Positions 12,701 through 24,700 of a DNA stretch of 64,000 bases are shown piece after piece. The stretch covers positions 45,211,699 through 45,275,698 of the forward strand of contig JAFMSR010000002.1 of NCBI GenBank assembly GCA_022818135.1, read 5' to 3'. The position numbers and the translations under genes were made by a program. The notes below the pieces were generated by a model that was given only the letters and a program-made list of their open reading frames with translations, did not search any database and was not told the DNA's origin. Source of the DNA: Saxidomus purpurata (Eukaryota; Mollusca; Bivalvia; Venerida; Veneridae). How positions within the stretch are numbered: the first letter of the stretch is position 1; the number at the start of each line of letters is the position of its first letter.

Positions 12701-15700
12701 TGTTTTTTTTTTTAAATATAAACACAGATAATTTATATAAATCATTTTATTTAAATATGTAGTAAAATACAGTCGTTAGCTGAAAACATCGTAATTATAT
12801 CTGTACTTTGAGTCTTTATAACACTGTTTTCTTTGAAGAAATAAAACAAGAGCTGTCCCTCCCAAGTGACGAATGCCCCCGAAAGAGGTGCCTCACAGTC
12901 TGTGTCCTCTCCATGTGCTCAATAAATGTGCTATGTAATTTTAAAATCCTTCCATGCATGACAGAGTAATCATGCATACAGTATTCCATTACTTTAAACA
13001 CTAAGTGTGACCTTGACCTTTGTGGTAGGGATGTGGGTCATGCACGCGACACGTCGTCTTGATGTGCTAGACATTTGTGCCAAATTATTTTAAAATCCTT
13101 CAAGGCATGACAAAGTTACAGTCCGGACACGAATGTGTGCATATATGCTTATATAGAGGAATCCATTACCTTCAAACTCTAAGTATGACCTTGACCTTTG
13201 AGCTAGGGACGTGGGTCTTGCACGCGACACGTCGTCTTGATGTGCTAGACATTTGTGCCAAGTTATTTTAAAATCCTTCAATGCATGACAAAGTTACAGT
13301 CCGGACACGAATGTGTGCATATATGCTTATATGGAGGAATCCATTACCTTCAAACTCTAAGTATGACCTTGACCTTTGAGCTAGGGACGTGGGTCTTGCA
13401 CGCGACACGTCGTCTTGATGTGCTAGACATGTGTGCCTAGTTATTTTAAAATCCTTCAATGCATGACAAAGTTACAGTCCGGACACGAATGTGTGCATAT
13501 ATAGAGGATTCCATAACCTTCATACTCCAAGTGTGACCTTCACCTTTGAGGTAGGGATGTGGGTCTTGCACGCGACACGTCGTCTTGATGTGCTAGACAT
13601 GTGTGCCAAGTTATTTTAAAATCCTTCAATGCATGACAAAGTTACAGTCCGGACACGAATTTGTAAGTGGGGATGCACAGACGGACGGACAGATGGACGG
13701 ACGGACAGACGGTGCGATTTTAATATGCCACCCTTCGGGGGCATAAAAAACGGGATCGCGAAAATAGGTGAAAAAACGATTTTCGTATCACAGTTTCACA
13801 TGTAACTTACCAAATAATCGCAAGAAATCATTCTGAAATGATTTAATTGATAGAAAGTTACGTTTTCCAAACAAGCTAACGGTACATTTATCAAATCTTC
13901 AAGTTTTTGTCAACTTTTCAAGGGAAAATTTTCCGTCAAACAGGACATTTTTGGATTACAAAAAAAGTGCCCTGTAACCTCTTTATGAATCTAACGATTT
14001 CTGATGCTCTAAGATTCTCAATATTAAACAATAAAATGCTTAAACTTGCTTGACAAAAGTTAATTAGTTTGTTTATTACGAAGAACATTCCCGTCCTCGA
14101 AGGCGGCACTTATTTCGGGCTTATTTAATTATAAGTATTGAGCTATTGTTCTTCGATTCGACTGCGAAAAATGGCCGAGAATTTTGCAAATAAATTTATT
14201 TAACTTTACAATATTATAACAAGACAATTTCCGTTGCGAACGTCCTTTGATTTAATTAATAATTAACTATTGATATTGGTACGCCTAGGGTTAATCATTG
14301 TTCAGACGATCCGACTGTGAGAGCTGCCGACAATTACATAAATGTCGGCAGAATTTTGCGTTAATCTTTGCTCCGCCCACACGAGGGCGTTACCGCGTCG
14401 ATGATTGGCGATGATGCAAGCATCAATTATTTTGACAGCTCGAGAGATAAAGTAGGTATCAACTTTTAATCCGTGTCAATTACATAACATACCGTGGTCA
14501 CGAGTTAGGTTGTATATTGCTATTTCCGGGCGCCCAATTATACGATTAGCGCATGGATAATATGCCTTGATGATATAGGTTTATTTTGTTTATGAAAAAA
14601 AAAAACGTTCGCCAGCGTAGAATTTTTTTTCGCCACGTTCATTTTTTTTTCGCCATTTTCGCGGAAACCCTGATATAGGAAGTCGTTTGTGTTACTTTTG
14701 CCAAAAAGTGTTAACCATTCCCCCAACATGTTTTAGAGAAAAAATCTGACTTTCTTTGAATGTACCTTTAGTTAATGAGTTTCTGTAATTTTACTTTCAG
14801 AGATTGGCTGTGTTTGCTGAAGAGAACATAGAAAACACTGACCCACCATTGTTTCTGCGATTTATCAACCTTCTGATAAATGATTTCAACTTCTTACTGG
14901 ATGAAGCCTTCAATGTAAGTACATGTATGTTGTTGTTGTAAGAGTTTAACACCTGTTCCAATTTTAACAGGTGGGCACTTTACCTAATGATCATTCCTGG
15001 GGAGGACCTTTACTAGACTCCTATCCTCCATTACAAACTGCCAACTTTCTCACAAAAAAAGACATAGTCAGTAGCAGGGCTCAGACCCATGATCCTCAAT
15101 CAGTGAGAGGTTACAGTGATTTCAAGCCAGCTACTCTAACCACTCAACCAGGGAGGTAGTTAGTACAATAAGCCACATATACTCCTTGATACATGTAGAT
15201 GTTGTTCAGTCCTAAATGTTAGTGGATGTCAGATTACTTGCTATAAGGATTTAAGACAGATGCTAGCTAATTACATTGCTGCTCATTTCTTAACTGTATC
15301 TTTGTTTTCCACAAATAACATGCTAATTTTCAAATGTGCCCATATGATGACTTACAGTCTGTTTCCAGATAAAGTACATGTAGTTTGTAAAAAGATTTGT
15401 AACTGGAATCTGACATGTTGTCTGCCACTGTCACCTTTGGATGGTGATAATGAAAATATGTCACTCATTATACCCCTGGTCAGAATTCACAAAGTGTTAG
15501 GGGGATATACTGGATTCAGCTTGTCTGTCCATCCGTCTGTTCGTCTGTCTGTCCATCTGTAGACAGAATCTTGTGAACACTAGATCTCCAATACCCCTGG
15601 TCAGAATTCAATGATACTTAACACAAGTGATAAGTACAATGCCTAGTTGTGCATGGTCCATATTTAGGGTCTCTAGGTCAAAGGTTAAGGTCACAGCAGC

Positions 15701-18700
15701 TCGGGATAGTAAAATCTTGTGGACGCTAAATCTCCAAAACCCCTGGAGAGAATTTTATGATATTTCACACAAGGGATAAGAACAATGCCTAGTTATACCC
15801 CTGAAACGAAGTTTGGGGGGGTATATAGGAGTCACCCAGTGGTTGGTCGGTCGGTCAGTCAGGCGGTCTGTTGCATTTTCCTTGTTCGGAGCATAACTTG
15901 AAAACTACTAGTTGGAATTCAATACAACTTAATACAATGGTCTAGCACTATGAGAGGAAGTGCAGTGTACAAGAACCATAATTCTATCTTGAGTATTTAC
16001 AGAGTTATTGCCCTTTGTTACTTTTCCTTGTCCGGAGCATTACTTGAAAACTACTGGTTGGAATTCAATACAACTTCATAAAATGGTCTAGCACAATGAG
16101 AGGAAGTGCAGTGTACAAGAACCATAACTCTATCTTGAGTATTTACAGAGTTATTGCCCTTTGTTACTTTTCCTTGTCCGGAGCATAACTTGAAAACTAC
16201 TGGTTGGAATTCAATACAACTTCATACAATGGTCAAGTACATTGAGAGAAAGTTCAGTGGACAGGAACCATAACTATCTTGACTCATTACAGAGTTATTG
16301 TCCTTTGTTACTTTTCCTTGTCTGGAGCATTAGTAGAAAACTACCGCTTGGAATTCAATACAACTTCATACAATGGTCTAGCACAATGAGAGGAAGTGCA
16401 GTGTACAAGAACCATAACTCTATTTGAGTATTTACAGAGTTATTGCCCATTTTTAGCTCGACTATTCGGAGAATATGGAGAGCTATTACAGTCACTTGTG
16501 CGTTGGCATCGGCGTTGCTTCTTTGGTTAAAGTTTTGCCTGCTAAGTACTATTATGCACATATCTCAGTAACCACTTATGATATTGACTTGAAACTTTGT
16601 TCATGTCTTTAGCGGTGTCATACAATCAAGTCAGATAACTCTTGTATAAATTTAGTACAAATTATGGCCCTTGTTTGACTTTGAAAATTTGGTTAAAGTT
16701 TTGCCTGCTAGGTACTATCATGCACATATTTCAGTAACCACTTATGATATTGACTTCAATCTTCATTAATGTCTCTAGGGGTGTCACACAGTCAAGTCAG
16801 ATAACTCTTGTATAAATTTTGTACAAATTGTTTGACTTTGAAAATTTGGTTAAAGTTTTGCCTGCTAGGTACTAAATTTGGTTAAAATTTTGCCTGTTAG
16901 GTACTATCATGCACATATCTCAGTAACCACTTATGATATTGACTTGAAACTTTGTTCATGTCTTAAGGGGTGTCACACAGTCAAGTGAGATAACTCTAGT
17001 TTAAATTTAGTACAAATTATGGCCCCTGTTTGACTTTGAAAATTTGGTTAAAGTTTTGCCTGCGAGGTACTATCATGTACATATCTCAGTAACCACTTAT
17101 GATATTGACTTGAAACTTTGTTAATGTCTTTCGGGGTGTCACACAGTCAAGTCAGATAATTCTTGTTTAAATTTAATGCAAATTATGGCCCTTGTTTGAC
17201 TTTGAAAATCTGGTTAAAGTTTTGCATGCAAGGTAGTATCATGCACATATCTCAGTAACCACTAATGGTAGTTATATCAAACTTGGCAATAGTGTTCAGA
17301 GGTACATTTTGTATCAAACAATTAATTTACCAAAAATTAATTATATTGTGATAGATTTTGACTTTTTTTATGATTCAACTTTCCTAGTTTATACTTAATA
17401 GTTAGCAGAATTTTGTTTTGCTATTATACTGATAAAAGTTTTGTTTTATTAGCAAACACCCACAATAGTCGAGCTTGCTGACTTATGGACAGCTCTTGTT
17501 ACTTTTCCTTGTCGCAGAGCATAACTTGAAAACTACTGGTTGGAATGCAATACAACTTCATACAATGGTCCAGCACAATGAGAGGAAGTGCAGTGTACAA
17601 GAACCATAACTCTATCATGACTAATTATACCCCCGAAACGAAGTTTAGGTCTGTTGCATTTTCCTTGTCCGGAGCTTAACTTGAAAACTACTGGTTGGAA
17701 TTCAATACAACTTCATACAATGATCAAGCACAATGAGAAAAAGTGCAGTGCACAAGAACCATAACTCCATCTTGACTTATTACAGAGTTATTGCCCTTTG
17801 TTAATTTTCCTTGTCCGGGGTATGACTTGAAAACTACTAGTTGGAATTCAATACAACTTCATACAATGGTCAAGCACATTGAGAGAAAGTGCAGTGCACA
17901 AGAATCATAACTCCATCTTGACTAATTACAGAGTTATTGCCCTTTGTTACTTTTCCTTGTCCGGAGCATAACTTGAAAACTACTGGTTGGAATTCAATAC
18001 AATCTCATAAAATGGTCAAGCACAATGAGAGGAAGTGCAGTGCACAGGAACCATAACTCCATCTTGACTAATTACAGAGTTATCGCCCTTTGTTAATTTT
18101 CCTTGACCGGAGCATAACTTGAAAACTATTGGTTGGAATTCAATACGACTTCATACAATGGTCAAGCACAATGAGAGGAGGTGCAGTGCAAAAGAACAAT
18201 AACTCTATCTTTACTCATTTCAGAGTTATTGCCCTTTGTTACTTTTCCTTGTCCGGAGCATAATTCAAAAACTATTGGTTGGAATTCAATACGACTTCAT
18301 ACAATGGTCAAGCACATTGAGAGGAAGTGCAGTGTACAAGAACCATAACTCTTTCTTGACAAATTACAGAGTTATTGCCAAGAACAATATCTCTTTTTAG
18401 TTTGTTTGCAAGGTATTCTGTTACTATGAACTTCCTCAGTTTATAAAGCAGTCTTTCGGGGGTATTAATCACATTTAGTGATAGCTCTAGTTACAGAGTT
18501 ATTGCCAAGAACAATATCTCTATTTGAGTTTTCTTTTGCAAGGTATTCTGTTACTACGAACTTCCTCAGTTTATAAAGCAGTCTTTTGGGGGTATTAATC
18601 ACATGAAGTGATAGCTCTTGTTCTGCATGGTCCAGGTTTCGGGTCTCTAGGTCAAAGGTCATGGTCACAGGGGCCACAGATGGTAAAATCTTGTGGATGC

Positions 18701-21700
18701 TAAATCTCCAAAACCCCTGGTCAGAATTTAATGATACTTCATAGAAGTGATAAGCACCATGCCTAGTTGTGCATGGTCCATGTTTCGGGTCACTAGATCA
18801 AAGGTCACAGGGGCTTGATATAGTAAAATCTTGTGTGCTTTTAATCTCCAAACCCGCTGGTCAAAATTTAATTATACTTCACAGAAGCCTTAAGTTGTAC
18901 AGGTTCAATTGTCAAAGCATCAAATATTACATAAATTTTAAATACTGTGTCAGTGGGGTGTTTCGGGGGGTATTCATCACCTTCAGTGATAGTTCTAGTT
19001 TGATATGAATAGTATATTTGCTTGAAGAATTACATTTTTCAGGCTCAGATAATCTTACTTCTTCAAGATGATAGCTACTCTTATCTTGTGGAAGCTAAAT
19101 CTCCAAAACCGCTGGTCAGAATTTTATGATACTTCACAGAACTGATAAGTACAATGCCTAGTTGAGCATGAGCAATGTTTCAGTCACTAGGTCAAAGGTC
19201 AAGGTCACAGGGGTTTGAGATAGCAAATTTTGTGAGCTTTTATCTCCAAAACCCCTGGTCAGAATTTAATTATATTTCACAGAAGCCTCACGTTGACTAC
19301 AGTATCAAATATTACATAAAATTTAAATACTGTTGTCAGTGGGGTGTTGGGGGTGTATTCATGGCATTCAGTGATAGTTCTAGTTGTTACAGTTAAAAAT
19401 ACCAAAACGAATACCGGTACTAGAAAAAGTGAGTTGAAATGCATGGTGATTTTGATACACAAGGGCAAGTTGATGTCTTGAGGCTGACTAACCTTTTCAA
19501 AAAGTTGTGAAACTAGCACAATTACTACAAATCATGGAATATTCCTGAGTACTTTATTTTTATTTTTTTTCGAGAGAGCACTTGGTTGATAATTCATTAT
19601 TTCGCTCATTCAAAATTCTCCCGAAATGAACATTTTCTGGAAACATATGAATTGACCAGGAGATCAAAATTTGTTAACTTTTTGTCTTGCGAATTCAAAG
19701 TGATTTACAGTGTTTTACTATCTCTGATAGAATATTGTCTGCTTCTCTCATAGTTCATGAAACAGTTGAAGGAGAAGCAGGCAGAGAAGGACGGCCAAGG
19801 CTGGCAGAACATGAGACCAAACCAGCGTCAGGAGTTAGAAAGTTACATCAGACAGATAGGTGATATGGCACGCTACCGTAATGTGTTGGCTAACATGACC
19901 ATCCTCAGTCTGGAGATGATCACACGAGAAATCAAAACAATCTTTTGTCATGAAGTGTTGGTTGAACGGATAGCAGTCATGCTCAACTATTTCCTTCTAA
20001 CTTTGGTAGGTTTACACTTTCAGACTTTTTTCTACATTTGTTAGGTTTACATCATGTATATATGTTACTTGACTGACATCAGGTCACATATTGTACTAGC
20101 TTGAATTATTTCTAAAGACATGCCAGTAGATTGTCATAAAAGTAGATCTGCACTGTTGAAACTATTGAAAATTATTTTCTGCCCGTCTGCTTCTCACACT
20201 TTCATATACTAGCGTATTGTTTTGTTACTTTGCACCAACAGAATTACAGTTCTCTATCAGAGGTTTGAGCAATCAAGTTTCCTTGAATTTGTAAGATTAA
20301 ACATGCAAAAAATCTAAAAACGTTTTAAAAGGCTTCATGCTATGGACCTACCTCTTCTTATTAGTGCCCTGATATTGTGCCTAAAATTATGATTTTATGC
20401 TTTTAAATCGGACATATTTATGTTTGGGTACAGTGACTTGTTTTGTTTTTCAGGTTGGTCCAAAGCAGAAAGATCTGAAAGTGAAAGATAAAAATGAATT
20501 TGAATTTAAGCCAGGACAATTGGTATCAGATATTACAAAAATATATCTCAATCTCAGTGACAATGAAGGTTTCTGCAAGGCCGTGTCTGGTGATGGAAGG
20601 TCGTACTCCGAGGAGTTGTTTCCCAAGGCCATCAATGTGCTGCAGAGAATTGGAAGTTCGCCAGGTTTACTTAGTGACTTTGAGACTCTCCACGCAAAAG
20701 TTTGTGTAAGTTTTCTGTGAAACGTTACCCTTTTGAAACTAACTCAACTAATACATTTTGGTCTCGGCTAAATTCAAAGGCAGTGGCTAGTTGGTTGGAC
20801 CTGGATACCTAGACTTTTGGTCTAGGTAACCAGCACTATATCTTATACGTATTTAAGCAGGCTCATTCTTGAATACATGAGAATTTCTCTGATACAATGT
20901 ATTAGATTAATTTTGAGTCAGGTGCTTGGAAATTAGAAATTATTCAGAAAATGAAATTTCTGCTTCATTTAGTCATTAACAGTGGAATTGTAGATTTTTT
21001 GTCACTGTCCAACATACAAACTACATGTGTTCAGTATTCTGAATAAATCTTAGAAAAGTCAATTTAAAAGTGAAATTCTGATAAAGCAATGAAGCAAATA
21101 TGCTGAACCCATTTGTACCTGGTGTCTATTAATACATACGCTTTCAAACATAAGGCAGAAAAAGTGTCAAGCGCTATATCAGCCGACAATCTGTATAGTA
21201 TTGGGGATTAGAAGTTAACGGAAACAACTATGGTTCGGTAGTATCCGTAAATAACGGACAGGGTCATAAATCATTGATTATCGATTGTACTTGAATATTG
21301 CCTAATGGAGATATAGAACTTGGCGTGTTACTTTTGAGTGTAAAGGGGATAATCTTCTGCTTAAATTTTACCATTTCTACCAGAAGATAAAGAACATTCA
21401 ACATTATCATTCACATTACTTGCAATTAATAATAATAATAATAACAATAATAAAAATAATTATAATGATAAAAACAAATAATAATAATAGAAATAATGAT
21501 AATAAAGATTTAACTAGAGAGCATTTCTTCTTAACAGTCACATGTTCAGTTATTAATAAATTTAATGTAAAATAACGGATGTTGAAAATAGAATTCATTG
21601 GAAGTAATTATTGACAATAGTCACAGATTAATCCAAAAGCTACAACACGATAATGGGAATGAATCTAGTGTGCACTTGATTTCTAGCTCAACTATTTGAA

Positions 21701-24700
21701 GAATAAGGAGACTATTGCACTCCCCCGGCGTCGGTGTCTGCGTTTGCGTTGGTTAAAGTTTTTAAAAAAAACAAATATCTTGAAAACTATCAAAGGTAAT
21801 GACTTTACACTCAACTTATATGTTTACCATCAATATCTACATCTGAGGAAACAATCCTCATAACTCTGTTTTGATTTTCAACAGATTTATGCCCCTTTTT
21901 ATACCCCCAAAGTTTAGGGGGGTATATAGGAGTCACCCGGTGGTTGGTCGGGCGGTCTGTTGCATTTTCCTTGTCCGGAGCATAACTTGAAAACTACTAT
22001 TTCATACAATGGTCAAGCACATTGAGAGGAAGTGCAGTGCATAAGAACTATAACTCCATATTGACTAATTACAGAGTTATTACCCTTTGTTACTTTTGCT
22101 TGTCCGAAGCGTAACTTGAAAACTACTGGTTGGAATTCAATACAACCTCATACAATGGTCAAGTACATTGAGAGGAAGTGCAGTGTACAAGAACCATAAC
22201 TCTATCTTGAGTATTTACAGAGTTATTGCCCTTTGTTACTTTTCCTTGTCCGGAGCATAACTTGAAAACTACTGGTTGGAATTCAATACAACTTCATGCA
22301 ATGGTGAAGTACATTTAGAGGAAGTGCAGTGCACAGGAACCACAACTCTTTCTTGATTCATTACAGAGTTATTGCCCTTTGTTACTTTTCCTTGTCCGGA
22401 GCATTTCTAGAAAACTACGGGTTGGAATTCAATACAACTTCATAAAATGGTCTAGCATAATGAAAGGAAGTGCAGTGTACAAGAACCATAACTCTATCTT
22501 GAGTATTTACAGAGTTATTGGCAAGAACAATATCTCTATTTTAGTTTTTTTTTGCAAGGTATTCTGTTACTAGGAACTTCCTCAGTTTATAAAGCAGTCT
22601 TTTGGGGGTATTAATCACATTTAGTGATAGCTCTAGTTTTAGTTGGTCAGCCCCGGGAATTGAACCCGATACCTCGAGATTACAAGTCTCGTGCTCTACC
22701 AATTGAGAGCTGACAATTATAAATTATGAGATATTTTTCTTTTTATACACAAAGTACTGCTTTAACAACAACCAATAAAATATATTTCTTAAAATACAGC
22801 TTTTGTTTTGACCAATCAAAGTTTTAGTTTTGAATTCAATTGTTTAAAAAACTACCAATGAAATTTGAAACATTATTTTTATGGCATGATGCACTTAACA
22901 AACATTCTAGCATAAAATGTGCTGTTTTTGCCCATTTTGCCGGTGTTTTAACAGGAGAAAAAACGTGTGTTAACGGGGAGATTCTCGCGCTCACGTGCCG
23001 TTATAACCCGTTTTTAATTATGCACGTTACAGGGCCAATGTAAATAATGGACGCCGTGTACATTCCTCTTTCAAGCAATTTCGGCCATTATCTGTAGAAT
23101 CACCATATCACATAATTGTTTATCCTTTCAGTTGTTTTATCCGGATATAATCCTTGAAACTGTAGATTAAATATTTTAACCGCACAAGATTCAACATGGC
23201 GGATCAGGTCAAATATTGTAAGGCCCCGGACACGCATAATTAAAACACGTATCCATAACGACACGAGATTCGGCTTCGTTTGCTTCCACCTATGATACAT
23301 TTAAAAAACAACTCTAGTGACTAGTCTATTTAAAAAGTTGATTTTTCTGGTTTTTTTTATGCTAGAATAGCGTTTACGCACGTTTATTCGTGTTATAACA
23401 TCTGCAGAATCCCTCGGGATTTGTTGGTGCCCTCGCCCTAACGGGCTCGGGCACCAACCGTCCCTTGGGATTCTGCAGATGTTATAACACGAAAAAACGT
23501 GCGTTAACCCTACATAATTATGGCATAAAAATGCAATACATGCATGTTGTTTTTCAAAACAAAGGAAGTCATGATGTGAGATTTCATACTCTGACTTGCA
23601 AGTTATTTTGTTTAGGTGATTGGTCATGATTAAAATAAAGAAGGTGCTAAAATGGTATAAACGCCTAAAATATTTTACCATTCAAAATCTGTTTGTAAAT
23701 ATTAAGACTGAGATTATACAAAAACATATTGCTATAATTCTTTTGAAAGCAAATACTTAACTAAAATTCTCTATTTGCTGAGTAGCATGAGAAATTATCA
23801 TCATTATTAAAAATATGTAGAAATCACAGAAGAAAAAAACATTTAGTTATTTTTAGGCTTCTTTATAATTCCCTTCTGCTTTTATTGTCATTATTATTAT
23901 CTTTTATCGTTATAAAACATAGCTTAAAAACTAGGGTTCTTTTACTATAGTTAATTTGTAGCGTGTATTCGCCCTGGCTGTGACACTTTTTCTGCCACAT
24001 GCAGATATGCTTAGAAGCAGATGACAAATACAATGCAGTCTGAATCACAATTCTGCAAAATACCCCTATTTAAGGAATAGATATACTTAAATTAGAAGTC
24101 AGAAGATCCCATTGTAAAATTCTAGGTAGAATGGGATAAAAGTCAGCCTATACATAACTATGTTACAAGCAACAGTTTGACTTTCTTAGTTACTCCCTAA
24201 GTTCCTTTGTTACAGGCAATAGGTCGAGCCCAGCAAGAGGATGAAGAACTTCTGGCTGATGCTCCGGACGAATATCTCGATCCTATTATGGGTACATTGA
24301 TGACGGATCCAGTCAAACTTCCAACTTCAGGAAATATTGTTGACAGAGCTATCATATCAAGGCACTTTCTCAGGTATCATTTCAGTGTTTAACTTTATTT
24401 ACCAGTAAATGTCTGAATTTAGCTTTAACCTGTTAAAGGTATATAATTAGAATTTGGCCATGTAACATATTTGTTTGAAACTTTAACATCTGATCATTAA
24501 CACTCATTTATATTCACTTGGCGCTTAATTCAAGTAAGATTTTCACTGGAGGTATTTTTAAAATTTGATTTCCCAATCCTGGTGTCCCAACCAAGATAGA
24601 GTTATTTTATCATAAGGCGTTAAAAAAAAAAAATGTTTTTTCAGGTTTCCCGACCTTCCCAATTTTTTTCCCCCGACCCTAGAACTTTTTTTGCGTTTTA

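Larger units (their letters stand above)
12244..14672. mobile_element. 2.4-kb inverted-repeat DNA element (CAGGGTTTCC ends)
   Basis: The ends CAGGGTTTCC (12244) and GGAAACCCTG (14663-14672) are exact inverted repeats, flanked by ATATA on both sides (12239-12243, 14673-14677). The interior is non-coding. It has TTTTCGCCA-rich sequence near the right end and carries a reverse-oriented H5 Helitron-like element (12847-13746). The CAGGG ends recall hAT elements, but hAT gives 8-bp duplications, so the superfamily is open; the ATATA could also be chance in AT-rich DNA. Confidence 0.62.
15793..18620 (+). mobile_element. Helitron-like element H1 (outer copy) inside H6
   Basis: Starts TTATACCCCTGAAACGAAGT and ends AGTGATAGCTCTTG before TT. 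It has many tandem units of about 146 bp. It is interrupted by H2 (16453-17498) and by a second H1 (17625-18490). Confidence 0.75.
15468..18998 (+). mobile_element. Helitron-like element H6, split by nested H1/H2 elements
   Basis: The left part (15468-15792) starts TTATACCCCTGGTCAGAATT, has CTGTCCATCCGTCTGTTCGT microsatellite sequence and core units with TCTAGGTCAAAGGT and ATCTCCAAAACCCCTGG. It stops at GCCTAG and resumes at 18621 with TTCTGCATGGTCC, exactly continuing the core phrase GCCTAGTTGTGCATGGTCC. The right end is CGGGGGGTATTCATCACCTT CAGTGATAGTTCTAG; ATCAC-CTTCA-GTGAT forms the terminal hairpin. Confidence 0.75.
20706..24215 (+). other. UBE4A: UBE4A intron between exons f and g
   Basis: A 3.5-kb intron with an AAT microsatellite, an H2 fragment cut by an H1 element, a tRNA-like sequence and a foldback element (listed separately). 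The stretches 20760-21400 and 23540-24200 show nothing else recognisable apart from a small CCTAGACTTTTGGTCTAGG hairpin at about 20808-20826. Confidence 0.8.
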
